Source: Fen-1273 sp035516035 (GTDB lineage Bacteria; Bacteroidota; Ignavibacteria; UBA10030; UBA6906). From it: a DNA stretch of 33,978 bases. The notes under the pieces were generated by a model. That model made no database searches. It was given only the letters and a program-made list of their open reading frames with translations, and had not been told where the DNA came from. Where the stretch lies: positions 1-33,978 of the forward strand of contig DATJAS010000105.1 in assembly GCA_035516035.1 (NCBI GenBank). The letters are read 5' to 3'. A program made the translations under genes and the position numbers. This document shows positions 8,692 through 17,287 of the stretch, in pieces; within the stretch, counting starts at the first letter, position 1, and each line of letters opens with the position of its first letter.

Positions 8692-10835
8692 CTAAAATCG
8701 TCCTCGCGGGGTGCGGCAGCATTGCCATGCTGACGCACCTGCCCGCACTCAAGAAGCTTCAGCAACAGGGAGTGATGGAACTCGCAGGGGTCTGCGACAT
8801 CGACATGGCGAAGGCCCGGGCGGCGGCGGAGAAGTTCGAGGTGCCTGCATTCGGCACGAACTGGGAAGAACTCGTGGCGCAGACGAGCGCCGATGCCATC
8901 TCCGTCTGCCTCCCTCCGGGCCCGAACGCCGCGGTCTCCACCAGGGGGGTGGAGATGGGGTTGCACGTCATCTGCGAGAAGCCGCCCGGCAGGAACGTGG
9001 CGCAGGCTGAAGCGATGGCGGCCGCATCGGCGCGCACGCCGGCGCTCGTGACCATGGTGGCGTTCAACAGGCGCTACGCCCCCCTCTACGTCAGGGCCCT
9101 GGATCATTCCCTCCGGCTCGGCCGGCCTCAAGTCTTCTACGGCCGGTTCACCCGCCCGGGGATGGCCTCCCAGCCGAGCAACACGGCGAGCGACTGGATA
9201 ACATCCGACGGGTCTCACGTGCTTGACCTGACGATGGCGACGCTCGGGATGCCCCGCTCCCTCTCCGTCGCCCGCCGGGCGGTCGGCAGCGACCTGGAAA
9301 ATGCCTGGACCATCCAGCTCCAGATGGACGGCGGTTCCGCGGTGCTCCTCTTCGACTTCGCGGCCGGGAGAAGGGTCGAACGCTTCGAGTGGGCGGGCGC
9401 AGGGTACGACGTCGTGCTCGAGCTTCCCGAGAAAGGGGAGTGGTGCGGACAGGGAAGCCCCGCGGAGACATGGTCAGTCGGGGAAGTCACCCGCACGGAG
9501 GACTTCTTCGTCAACTATGGCTGGCTCGGAGAATACGAGGCCTTCGCCGCGGCGATCCTCGGGAAATCTCCCCGCCCGTCGTGCGATTTCCGGTACGCGG
9601 CGGAGTTCATGAAGGTCGTCGACGCCATACTGCACTGCCCGCAGGGAGAGATACGCGCGTTCCCGGCGGAATGCACGAAGGGGGAACGTGATGCGGCGCC
9701 TGCGCCCCGGCCGCACGCGGAAGCCCGGGCGCAGGCCGGCAGGCCCGTTGTCCAGATTCTGCAGGCTCCCCCCGCGCAGAACGCGTACTACGATCCGGCG
9801 CGCAAGGCCGGCCTCGCGCAACTGTGCGACCTCAGGCTCCGCGCGGAGGACGAGTGGAAGCAATACCTCCCGGAATCCGAAGTCCTCGTGGCGGGCTGGG
9901 GAGCGGTGCCCCTCACCCCGGAGGATATCGAGCGCGCGGAGAAGCTCAAAATGGTCGTCGTCGTGGGGGCTTCGGTGAAAGGAGTCAGTCCCGACCTCCT
10001 CCTGAAGAAAGGCGTTCTCGTCTGCAACACGGCGGACGCGATCGCGCAGAGCGTCGCCGAACACTGTCTCCTGGCCGCCCTCGCAGGCCTCCGGCGCCTG
10101 ACTGACGTGGACCGCCAGATGCATGAGGGCCTCTGGCCGCCGGGGTCGTCGCAGAACTCACTCGTCGCCCTGGCGGTCGGCATGGCGCGGAAAATGCCGG
10201 GCATTGATCTCGTCAAGCCGATGCTCCGCCCCGTGGCAAAGCAACTCACGGGGCAGGGGGGAAAGAAGAAAGGTGCCTGGTTTGATCTGCAGGGGCAGAC
10301 GGTAGGGCTCGTCGGCTGGGGGCATATCGCGCGGCATTTCGCGCGGCTCCTCGGGCCCTTCAACTGCAGGATCCTCGTCTGCTCCTCCTATGTCAGCGAT
10401 GAGGAGCTGTCGGCGATCAACGGGAAGCGGGCTTCCCTCGGAGAGATCCTCGGGGGGGCGAAGGTGATCTCGCTCCACCGGGGAGTTTCGGAGAGGAGCA
10501 GGGGGATGATCGGAGCGCACGAGCTTTCCGTGCTGCCTGCGGGGGTCGTGCTCGTGAATACCGCCCGCGCCGAACTGTTTGACGAGGATGCTCTCGTGGC
10601 GAGGCTTCAACGGGGGGATATCGTGGCTGCGCTCGACGTCTTCCAGCACGAACCCCTCGAGGCTGACCACCCGTTGCGCAAGCTGGGCAACGTCATCCTC
10701 TCCCCCCACAATGCGAGCACCACGCCGCAGTGCCTGCAGCGCGTCGGCAGCCAGGCGCTGGACATCATCGAGCGCTGGGCGTCGGGGAAGCAGGTCCCTG
10801 CGCTGAGCGCTGAACAGATCGCCAACATGACCTGA
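8688..10835 (+). CDS. fused Gfo/Idh/MocA oxidoreductase and D-2-hydroxyacid dehydrogenase
   Basis: One uninterrupted 715-residue frame carries two NAD(P)-dependent dehydrogenases. Residues 1 to about 324 are a Gfo/Idh/MocA-type enzyme: GCGSIA nucleotide loop near residue 8, EKPPG with catalytic-type K98, and a GSHVLDL segment typical of the family's sugar-binding half. An Ala/Pro-rich linker (about 325-350) leads to a D-isomer-specific 2-hydroxyacid dehydrogenase: second Rossmann loop VGWGHIA from about 542, and the family's catalytic Arg-Glu-His set at R627 (NTAR), E655 (QHEP) and H674 (SPHNA). Both halves look intact, so neither seems a relic. The start overlaps the flippase stop (ATGA). 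The context suggests oxidation, reduction or epimerisation of an activated sugar or a sugar-linked hydroxy acid; the substrate is not visible. Confidence 0.9.
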   Translation: MTKIVLAGCGSIAMLTHLPALKKLQQQGVMELAGVCDIDMAKARAAAEKFEVPAFGTNWEELVAQTSADAISVCLPPGPNAAVSTRGVEMGLHVICEKPPGRNVAQAEAMAAASARTPALVTMVAFNRRYAPLYVRALDHSLRLGRPQVFYGRFTRPGMASQPSNTASDWITSDGSHVLDLTMATLGMPRSLSVARRAVGSDLENAWTIQLQMDGGSAVLLFDFAAGRRVERFEWAGAGYDVVLELPEKGEWCGQGSPAETWSVGEVTRTEDFFVNYGWLGEYEAFAAAILGKSPRPSCDFRYAAEFMKVVDAILHCPQGEIRAFPAECTKGERDAAPAPRPHAEARAQAGRPVVQILQAPPAQNAYYDPARKAGLAQLCDLRLRAEDEWKQYLPESEVLVAGWGAVPLTPEDIERAEKLKMVVVVGASVKGVSPDLLLKKGVLVCNTADAIAQSVAEHCLLAALAGLRRLTDVDRQMHEGLWPPGSSQNSLVALAVGMARKMPGIDLVKPMLRPVAKQLTGQGGKKKGAWFDLQGQTVGLVGWGHIARHFARLLGPFNCRILVCSSYVSDEELSAINGKRASLGEILGGAKVISLHRGVSERSRGMIGAHELSVLPAGVVLVNTARAELFDEDALVARLQRGDIVAALDVFQHEPLEADHPLRKLGNVILSPHNASTTPQCLQRVGSQALDIIERWASGKQVPALSAEQIANMT

Positions 10836-10872
10836 ACTCACAGTCCACGACACTCAACCGGAAGAGGAATTC

Positions 10873-11865
10873 ATGGCGTGTTCACTGGTTACCGGCGGTG
10901 CCGGTTTCATCGGCTCCCATGTCGCCCGGCACTGCCTGGCGATGCATCACGACGTGGTGGTCCTGGACGATCTCAGCGGCGGGTTCCGCGACCAGGTCCC
11001 GGAAGGGGCCCTCTTCGTCGAGGGATCGGTGACCGATCATGTGCTGGTCGACCGGCTCTTCGCAGAGCACCGGTTCGATTACGTGTACCACCTGGCCGCG
11101 TACGCGGCGGAGGGGCTCTCCCACTTCATCCGCAGGTTTAACTATACGAACAATCTCATCGGGAGCGTGAACCTGATCAACGCGTCCGTGAGACACGACG
11201 TGAAGTGCTTCGTGTTCACCTCCTCCATCGCGGTCTACGGCGCGAACCAGCTCCCGATGCGCGAGGACCTGGTCCCGCAGCCCGAAGACCCCTACGGGGT
11301 GTCCAAGTACGCCGTGGAGCTCGATCTGCGGGCGGCGCACGAGATGTTCGGGCTCAACGCCGTGATCTTCAGGCCCCACAACGTCTACGGGGAGCACCAG
11401 AACATCGGCGACCGGTACCGCAACGTGATCGGCATCTTCATGAACCAGATCATGCTCGGCCGGCCCATGACGGTGTTCGGGGACGGGACGCAGACGCGCG
11501 CCTTCAGCTACATCGACGACGTCGCACCGTACATCGCCCGCTGCGTGACGGTCCCGGCCGCGTACAACCAGGTGATCAATATCGGGGCCGACATCCCCTA
11601 CGCGGTCAACGACCTGGTGAACGTGGTGGCGAAGACGCTCGGCGCGACGCCGGCCGTGACGCACCTGGCGGCGCGCAAGGAGGTCCTCCACGCCTATTCG
11701 GCGCACGAGAAGGCGCACACCCTGTTCGGCATCAGCGGCTCCACCAGCCTCGAGGAGGGGATCGGGCGCATGGCCGCGTGGGCGAAGAACGTCGGGGCGC
11801 GGCAGAGCCAGGAGTTCAAGAACATCGAAGTCACGCGGAACCTGCCCCCGGGATGGAAAGTCTGA
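10873..11865 (+). CDS. SDR-family nucleotide-sugar epimerase/dehydratase
   Basis: An extended short-chain dehydrogenase of 330 residues acting on an NDP-sugar in the cytoplasm. It has the NAD loop GGAGFIG near residue 8, HLAAYAAEGLSHF in the active-site strand, a TSS segment and the catalytic pair Y141/K145 (YGVSK), followed by RPHNVYG and the C-terminal FGDGTQTRAFSYIDD region typical of GalE-like enzymes. ATG 10873 is preceded by GAGGA at 10864-10868. The gene sits 37 bases after the dehydrogenase fusion, and the next gene starts inside its last codons, so the three probably form a functional group. Epimerase, dehydratase or decarboxylase activity cannot be told apart by eye. Confidence 0.9.
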   Translation: MACSLVTGGAGFIGSHVARHCLAMHHDVVVLDDLSGGFRDQVPEGALFVEGSVTDHVLVDRLFAEHRFDYVYHLAAYAAEGLSHFIRRFNYTNNLIGSVNLINASVRHDVKCFVFTSSIAVYGANQLPMREDLVPQPEDPYGVSKYAVELDLRAAHEMFGLNAVIFRPHNVYGEHQNIGDRYRNVIGIFMNQIMLGRPMTVFGDGTQTRAFSYIDDVAPYIARCVTVPAAYNQVINIGADIPYAVNDLVNVVAKTLGATPAVTHLAARKEVLHAYSAHEKAHTLFGISGSTSLEEGIGRMAAWAKNVGARQSQEFKNIEVTRNLPPGWKV

Positions 11866-13106
11866 GCGGGGCGGCGCCCGGCGCGCCGCTCAAAATCTGG
11901 TGCCTGATGCGCGACCAGTTCGCCCACGTCGCGCCCGTGGAAGCGTGCGCGGGTCCCGGAGCCGCGTTCGTCTATGACGGCACGATGGATCCGGCCGCCA
12001 TGCTCGAGGCACGGCCCGATTGCGTCCTGTGCGTCAACGATTTCCCGTACGAGATCAGCGTCTGCCTTGCCGAAGCGCGCCGCGCCCGGATTCCGTCGCT
12101 CGTGATACAGGACGGCATACTGGAGTGGCGCTGCCAGTACGAGAACCCCCTCTTCGGCGAGGGAGGTGGTGCCCCCCAGCATCAGCCGGTGCTGGCGGAC
12201 AAGATCGCCTGCCTCGGCGCGCAGAGCGCGCGGCAGATCGCGGCATGGGGAAACGCCGCCAGGGTGGAGGTCACGGGGATGCCGCGCCTGGACGCGCTCG
12301 CGGCCGGGGAGCCCCCCGCCCCGCGCCGCCCGGGGAAGCGCATACTGGTCATGACCGCCAAGAAGCCCGGGTTCACCCCCGCTCAGACGGCGGTGACTCT
12401 GGAGTCGCTCCGCGACATGAAGGCGTACCTGGAGGCGAGGGGAGATCTCGAGGTCGTCTGGCGGCTCAGCAAGGGCCTCGACCAGACGCTCGGCGTCGAG
12501 AACCGGCTGAAGGATATTTCGGGGCTCGAGCTGGCAGCCCTGCTCCGGAGCGTGGACGCGGTGATCACGACGCCGAGCACCGCCATACTCGAGGCGATGC
12601 TGCTCGGGAGGCCCGTCGCTGCGCTCGATTACCATAACGTCCCCCGGTTCGTGCAGACGGCGTGGACGATTGCGGCACCCTCGCACATCGCCCCGATAGT
12701 GGCGGAATTGTGTGATCCCGCGGCGAGGAAGCTGGCGTTCCAGCGGGATTGCCTGCATGACTCACTCGCGTGCGACGGGCCCGCCGCTCCCCGCGTCTGG
12801 ACGCTGATCACGCTGATGGTCGCGGCGGCGAGGGCCGACACAGGGACCGGTCCCCTCCGCCTCCCGGCGCGCATGCTGGGGGGAGACGCACCGCTCCGCG
12901 CGGGTTCTCCGCCGCGCCTTTCGGACCTGTACCCGGGGAAGGAGGCGTTCGCCGCGGACGATGTGATGGAGCTTCAGGCCCGCCTCGCGCGGCAGCAGAA
13001 GCGCATCGCGGTCCTCGAGGCTTCGCTCTCACGGCGCAGCGTCGGGGGGCTCCTTGCGGCCGCGGCCTCGCGCGTCCGGCGCGCACTGCAGGGGAAGAAA
13101 CCATAA
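11853..13106 (+). CDS. GT-B-like transferase (CDP-glycerol transferase/capsule-synthesis type) with coiled-coil tail
   Basis: A 417-residue protein with a two-domain GT-B look. TGMPRLDAL sits at the domain junction, and TTPSTAILEAMLLGRPVAAL resembles the nucleotide-binding signature of CDP-glycerol glycerophosphotransferases and related capsule enzymes. It probably adds a sugar or polyol phosphate to the repeat unit. The last 60 residues contain a short predicted coiled coil (ELQARLARQQKRIAVLEASL) and a basic end (RRALQGKK), which suggests membrane attachment or dimerisation. I chose ATG 11853 because it overlaps the previous gene by 13 bases and the next upstream codons are shadow sequence of the epimerase gene. 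Assignment to a numbered GT family is not possible by eye. Confidence 0.72.
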   Translation: MESLSGAAPGAPLKIWCLMRDQFAHVAPVEACAGPGAAFVYDGTMDPAAMLEARPDCVLCVNDFPYEISVCLAEARRARIPSLVIQDGILEWRCQYENPLFGEGGGAPQHQPVLADKIACLGAQSARQIAAWGNAARVEVTGMPRLDALAAGEPPAPRRPGKRILVMTAKKPGFTPAQTAVTLESLRDMKAYLEARGDLEVVWRLSKGLDQTLGVENRLKDISGLELAALLRSVDAVITTPSTAILEAMLLGRPVAALDYHNVPRFVQTAWTIAAPSHIAPIVAELCDPAARKLAFQRDCLHDSLACDGPAAPRVWTLITLMVAAARADTGTGPLRLPARMLGGDAPLRAGSPPRLSDLYPGKEAFAADDVMELQARLARQQKRIAVLEASLSRRSVGGLLAAAASRVRRALQGKKP

Positions 13107-13139
13107 ACAACGCAAGTACCAGAAGGAGAATCTGATCAC

Positions 13140-14201
13140 GTGTCACGCATCCTGGGAATGACGCAAAGCGCATTCGACCCGGCGAGCCGGGTCCGGTTCA
13201 TCCAGTTTATACCCGGGCTCAGGAAGGAAGGGTGGGACGTCGTCCACCGGCCGAATGAGCCCGACCGGCAGTGGCTGAGCCCGCTGAGGCCGAGGCTCCT
13301 CAGGGCCGCGCACTACAGGGCGGGCAGGGCGGTCATGAAAGTGAACAGGTGGATGGACGTGCGGGGGGCGCGGGACGCGGACGTGGTGTTCGTCAACAGG
13401 GACCTGGCGGGGGGAGGGCTCTTCTTCGAGCGTCGGCTCTTCAGGCAGAACCCGCGCGTGGTGTTCGATTTTGACGACGCGATATTCATCGGGAGGAACG
13501 AATACGCCGTCCGCTGGATGTGCGAGCATGCGGGCTGGGTGACGCCGGGCAACGCGTACCTCGCCGAGTTCGCGCGGAAGTACTCCTCCCGCGTGTCGAT
13601 CATCCCGACCGTGGTGGACACCGACCGGTACGTCGTGCGGCGCACGGACGGGGAGGAGCGGCGCGGCAGCGTGAGAATCGGATGGAGCGGGTCGGACCGC
13701 TCGCTCCCCTCCTCGCTCTACCCGTTCCTGGACATGCTCGCGCGGCTCCAGCGGTCGCTCCACTTTGAATTCGTCATCATTACCAACAGTCCTCCCCGGC
13801 TTCCCTCGACGGACCTGCGCTTCACGTTTCACCCGTGGAGCGTCGAAGACGAGTACCGGATCGAATCGACGATGGACGTCGGCTTGATGCCCCTGGTCGA
13901 CGAGGAATTCCAGCGGGGCAAATGCGGCCTGAAACTCCTGCAGTACATGGCAGCCGGCATACCCACCGTCGCGTCGCCGGTGGGCGTCAACCGGGACATC
14001 GTCGTTCACGGGAAGACCGGCTACCTGGCGACGACGCCGGGAGAGTGGGAAGACGCGCTCTCGGAGCTTGTGCGCTCGGCGTCGCTCAGGGCGGCGATGG
14101 GCGCCGCCGGCAGGAGCGTGTGCGAAGAGCAGTGGTCGATCAGGCGCTGGTTGCCCGAGCTCTCGGACATCCTCCACCGGGTGGCCGGGAACGGGGGATA
14201 G
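13140..14201 (+). CDS. glycosyltransferase, GT4-like (GT-B fold)
   Basis: A 353-residue cytoplasmic glycosyltransferase. The C-terminal half carries the donor-binding pattern of the GT4 group: IIPTVVDTDRY at the domain junction, IGWSGS opening the second Rossmann domain, and KCGLKLLQYMAAGIPTVASP near residue 265. In this subgroup the second acidic residue of the usual E-x7-E is a glutamine in LQYMA, which is common among relatives I know and probably not a defect. FDFDDAIF in the N-terminal half is also typical. GTG 13140 is preceded by AAGGAG (13123-13128, 11-base spacing); the in-frame ATG at 13158 is an alternative. Donor and acceptor are unknown. Confidence 0.88.
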   Translation: MSRILGMTQSAFDPASRVRFIQFIPGLRKEGWDVVHRPNEPDRQWLSPLRPRLLRAAHYRAGRAVMKVNRWMDVRGARDADVVFVNRDLAGGGLFFERRLFRQNPRVVFDFDDAIFIGRNEYAVRWMCEHAGWVTPGNAYLAEFARKYSSRVSIIPTVVDTDRYVVRRTDGEERRGSVRIGWSGSDRSLPSSLYPFLDMLARLQRSLHFEFVIITNSPPRLPSTDLRFTFHPWSVEDEYRIESTMDVGLMPLVDEEFQRGKCGLKLLQYMAAGIPTVASPVGVNRDIVVHGKTGYLATTPGEWEDALSELVRSASLRAAMGAAGRSVCEEQWSIRRWLPELSDILHRVAGNGG

Positions 14202-14204
14202 GGC

Positions 14205-15236
14205 GTGGCCGCCGGTCAGCGCGCGGGGGAAGACGTCGTCGTCCGCCGGTCGCTTGCGGGGGGAGAGATCCCCGCGGAGAGCCGTGAAGGCCTGGAGCCG
14301 GGCGCCGGCGTGTCCGTCATCGTGTGCACGTACCGCCGTGCGCCGAGCATGCGCCGGTTTCTCGATTCTCTCCGGAACCAGGAGCGTCTCCCCCGGCGTC
14401 TCGTCGTCGTCGACGCGAGCGACGATGAAAACACAGAACGGATGCTGGCCTCGTCGCCCGACGCTTCCGGGTGGGGGACCGAGACCTGGTATTTCCGCGT
14501 GCAGGGTGCGCTCCGGGGACTCACGCGCCAGAGGAACTTCGGCCTCACGTGGATAGAGACCGACCTGGTGGCATTCTTTGACGACGACATCGTCCTTTCT
14601 CCCGGATGTCTGGGGGCGATGGAGGACGTGTACCGCCGCGAGGGGAATTCGGTGGCCGGGGTCGCCGCCGTGATGGATGGCGCGGGATCACCGCCCGATC
14701 TCCTCTGGCGCACGCGGCGCGCCCTGGGCGTCGTCGCCAGTCTCAGGCCGGGTACGTACCAGAGATCCGGCATGTCGATACCATGGTCGTTCCTGCAGTC
14801 GCCTCCCGATGTGACGGACGGCGACTACCTCCCGGGGGGCGCCACGATGTGGCGAACGGCGGTGATCCGCGATCTCGGGTTCAACGAGGGGTTCGCGGGA
14901 TACGGACAGGGGGAGGACCTTGAGATGTCGCTCCGCGCACGGCGCAGGGGGAGGCTGGTCCTCGCGGGGAAGGCGCACCTCCGGCACCTCCATGAGGAGG
15001 GGGGCCGGCCGGATGATTTCACGCTCGGCTATATGGCGATCCACAACAGGTTCCTGATTCAGCGCCGGGGGCTTGACGATCGCTCGTGGCGGGACGTCGC
15101 GCTGTTTGGCTATGCATGGGGAGTCGACACGCTCCTCTTGCTCCGGCACCTCCTCTTCCCGTCGCGGTGCCTGGGGGTCGTCCGCCAGGCGGGAGGCCGG
15201 CTGAAAGCAGCGATTGACCTCGTCCGCGGGAAATAA
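14205..15236 (+). CDS. glycosyltransferase family 2
   Basis: A 343-residue GT-A glycosyltransferase, one of two GT2 enzymes here. SVIVCTYRRAPSM opens the nucleotide-binding fold after about 30 residues, VVVDASDDENT follows, FFDDDIVLSPGC carries the metal-binding DxD, and GQGEDLEMSLRARRRG gives the ED motif of the catalytic base region. There is no transmembrane segment; the C-terminus is moderately hydrophobic and basic. GTG 14205 lies three bases after the previous stop, with GGGGGA just upstream. It is expected to add one sugar to the lipid-linked repeat unit at the inner face of the membrane. Confidence 0.9.
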   Translation: MAAGQRAGEDVVVRRSLAGGEIPAESREGLEPGAGVSVIVCTYRRAPSMRRFLDSLRNQERLPRRLVVVDASDDENTERMLASSPDASGWGTETWYFRVQGALRGLTRQRNFGLTWIETDLVAFFDDDIVLSPGCLGAMEDVYRREGNSVAGVAAVMDGAGSPPDLLWRTRRALGVVASLRPGTYQRSGMSIPWSFLQSPPDVTDGDYLPGGATMWRTAVIRDLGFNEGFAGYGQGEDLEMSLRARRRGRLVLAGKAHLRHLHEEGGRPDDFTLGYMAIHNRFLIQRRGLDDRSWRDVALFGYAWGVDTLLLLRHLLFPSRCLGVVRQAGGRLKAAIDLVRGK

Positions 15237-15256
15237 CACCGGGAGATTGCACGAGC

Positions 15257-16111
15257 ATGGAAGGAAACGTACGAGAGCGCGGCACGCTCCTCTTCTTCTG
15301 GGATTATGACGCAGAGTGGGGGGCCGAGCGTTCCCGCGGGCCCGGCGGTCCAAAGGCGTGGGGTCCGCTCGAATTCCCGAACACGGACGAGCTGCTCGAC
15401 CTCCACGCCAGGTACGCGATCCCTGCGTGCTTCGCCGTGGTCGGCGCTGCGGCGCTCCCGGGGGCGCGGCCGTACCAGGACCCCGCGCAGGTGAGGCGCA
15501 TCCACGACTCCGGTCACGAGGTGGCGAGCCATTCATTCCGCCATGACTGGCTCCCGGGGCTCAGCGGCGCGGCACTCCTCGGGACGCTGCGCGAGAGCCG
15601 GCACGCGCTCGAACAGTGCATAGGCGCGGCCGTGCGAACGTTCGTCCCGCCGTACAATCAGCCCTTCGACTATCCGCGGGGGCTCTCATTCAGCCTGGCT
15701 GAACGGCGTGAAGTCCCCCGCGCCCGGACGGACCTGCGGTCGCTCTGCGACGCGCTCGGCGAAGCAGGATACGGCTTCTGCCGCGTCGCCTACAGGCCCC
15801 TCTGGCAGCGGGCCGGGGAGAGGGCGATGTCGCGGCGTCTCGATCGTCCCTCGCGCCTGGAGAAGATCGGCCCGGTCACGTGCGTGCGGCTCAATACGCC
15901 GGGGGGGTTCGGCCCCGAGGCGGAGGCGATGGTCAGAAGGTGCGCCGCAGAGGGGGGGATCGGCGTGATCTACGGCCACCCGCACTCGATTCACACGGGC
16001 AACGCACAGGACATGCGCCTGCTTCTCCCCATGATGGGGCTGATCCGCGAGATGCGGGACCGGATGGGACTGCGCGTGGCGCTCCCACGCGAACTGCCCG
16101 GGGAGGCGTAG
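15257..16111 (+). CDS. polysaccharide deacetylase (NodB homology domain), no signal peptide
   Basis: A 284-residue NodB-fold carbohydrate esterase expected to remove acetyl groups from an N-acetylated sugar. The first motif is D16-Y-D18 (FFWDYDAEW) in place of the classical TFDDG, and the metal-binding histidines are H92 and H96 in HEVASHSFRH. GHPHSIHTG near residue 240 provides a late histidine. No signal sequence precedes the domain, so it probably acts in the cytoplasm on a lipid-linked or nucleotide-linked substrate. ATG 15257 follows GGGAGA at 15241-15246. It sits between two glycosyltransferase genes. The family also contains enzymes with other amide or ester substrates. Confidence 0.87.
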   Translation: MEGNVRERGTLLFFWDYDAEWGAERSRGPGGPKAWGPLEFPNTDELLDLHARYAIPACFAVVGAAALPGARPYQDPAQVRRIHDSGHEVASHSFRHDWLPGLSGAALLGTLRESRHALEQCIGAAVRTFVPPYNQPFDYPRGLSFSLAERREVPRARTDLRSLCDALGEAGYGFCRVAYRPLWQRAGERAMSRRLDRPSRLEKIGPVTCVRLNTPGGFGPEAEAMVRRCAAEGGIGVIYGHPHSIHTGNAQDMRLLLPMMGLIREMRDRMGLRVALPRELPGEA

Positions 16112-16114
16112 GCG

Positions 16115-17287
16115 ATGAGGCTCTGCGCGATCGCGTTCAAACCGTGCTGGCAGGATGAAGGGGGGCGGTGGCTCTCGGACGGCGGCCACCCCTTCCAGAT
16201 GCGGGCGCTCTCCACGCTCTTTGACGAGATGACGCTGGTGATTCACCGCCGCAGGACGCCTGGCTCGGGGGGGATGCCCCTGCCGGAAAACGCCGAGATC
16301 GTCCCCTTGAGGAGCCCGGCGGGAGCCGATCTGCGCCGCAAGCTCTCGGTGGCGGCGGGTCTCCCCCGGTATCTCGTGGCGCTCCTGAGAGTCATCAGGA
16401 AGTCGGACGTCGTGCATACGGCGGTCCCGAGCGATATCGGGCTCATCGGCATACTGATCGCCCTCCTCCTCAGGAAACGACTGATCGTCCGCTACAGCGG
16501 TTCCTGGGTTGCGACCGGCCAGACGACAATGGCAAACAGGATCACGAGGGGACTCATGAGGGCATTCGCGGGAGGGAGGAACGTGATGCTTGCGACGGGG
16601 GAGGGGGAAAAGCCGCCTGCGCCCGGCATATCATGGCTCTTCTCTACGGCGCTCTCCGAGCGGGAGGTGAGTGAGACCCGTCCCGAGTGTTCACGCGGCC
16701 TGGGGACGCCCCCCCGGTTCGCCTATATCGGCCGGTTGTCCGGAGAAAAAGGAGTGGCTGTCCTTATCGACGCCCTGGGGATACTCTTGCGGGCGGGAGT
16801 GCGTCCCCTGCCTGAAATACTCATCATCGGAGACGGTCCCGAGAGGAACGCCCTGGAGAAGCAGGCGACGGCGCTCGGGGCGGCCACCTCGATCCGCTTT
16901 GCCGGACAGCTCGACCGGGGAGCCCTCAAGGCGGCCCTTGCGGGCGTCGATGCCTGCGTCCAGCCCTCGCTCACAGAAGGCTTCAGCAAGGCGTGGCTCG
17001 ACGCATTCATCTCGGCCCTCCCGGTCGTGGCTTCCGACGTCGGCGCCGCCGCCATGGTGATCGGGAGGAACCATGAACGGGGCTGGCTCGTTCCCCCAGG
17101 CGACAGCGGGGCCTTGGCCAGGGCGCTCCGGGACGTGCTGAGCGGTCCTGTCGATTGGCCCGCGCTCCGGAGGCGATGCAGGAGCTATGCGGAGGGGAGG
17201 ACGCTGGAGGCGTGGGCCGGCGAGATCGGGGCGAGGTGCGCCGATCAATGGCACATGCGCGTCGTCCGGGGGAAGATCGCGCCGTGA
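16115..17287 (+). CDS. glycosyltransferase, GT4-like
   Basis: A 390-residue GT-B glycosyltransferase. FAYIGRLSGEKGVAVLIDAL opens the C-terminal donor-binding domain, IIGDGPERNALE is the second characteristic segment, and PSLTEGFSKAWLDAF holds the E-x7-E position as E288 and D296, a conservative change in the second acidic residue. GWLVPPGD near residue 328 is the usual end of the donor pocket. ATG 16115 has GGGAGG at 16101-16106, eight bases upstream, and starts three bases after the deacetylase stop. Its own stop overlaps the next start as GTGA (17284-17287). Confidence 0.91.
   Translation: MRLCAIAFKPCWQDEGGRWLSDGGHPFQMRALSTLFDEMTLVIHRRRTPGSGGMPLPENAEIVPLRSPAGADLRRKLSVAAGLPRYLVALLRVIRKSDVVHTAVPSDIGLIGILIALLLRKRLIVRYSGSWVATGQTTMANRITRGLMRAFAGGRNVMLATGEGEKPPAPGISWLFSTALSEREVSETRPECSRGLGTPPRFAYIGRLSGEKGVAVLIDALGILLRAGVRPLPEILIIGDGPERNALEKQATALGAATSIRFAGQLDRGALKAALAGVDACVQPSLTEGFSKAWLDAFISALPVVASDVGAAAMVIGRNHERGWLVPPGDSGALARALRDVLSGPVDWPALRRRCRSYAEGRTLEAWAGEIGARCADQWHMRVVRGKIAP

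Noticed and set aside
10640..10660. Loss of the catalytic glutamate in the 2-hydroxyacid dehydrogenase half (DVFQHEP)
   Set aside because: In this family the catalytic glutamate is the one five residues after the Asp, which is present (E655); the glutamine is at a variable position.
11205..11852. Leftward extension of the GT-B-like frame
   Set aside because: It is a shadow of the 10873 epimerase gene, with Arg/Pro-rich nonsense translation.
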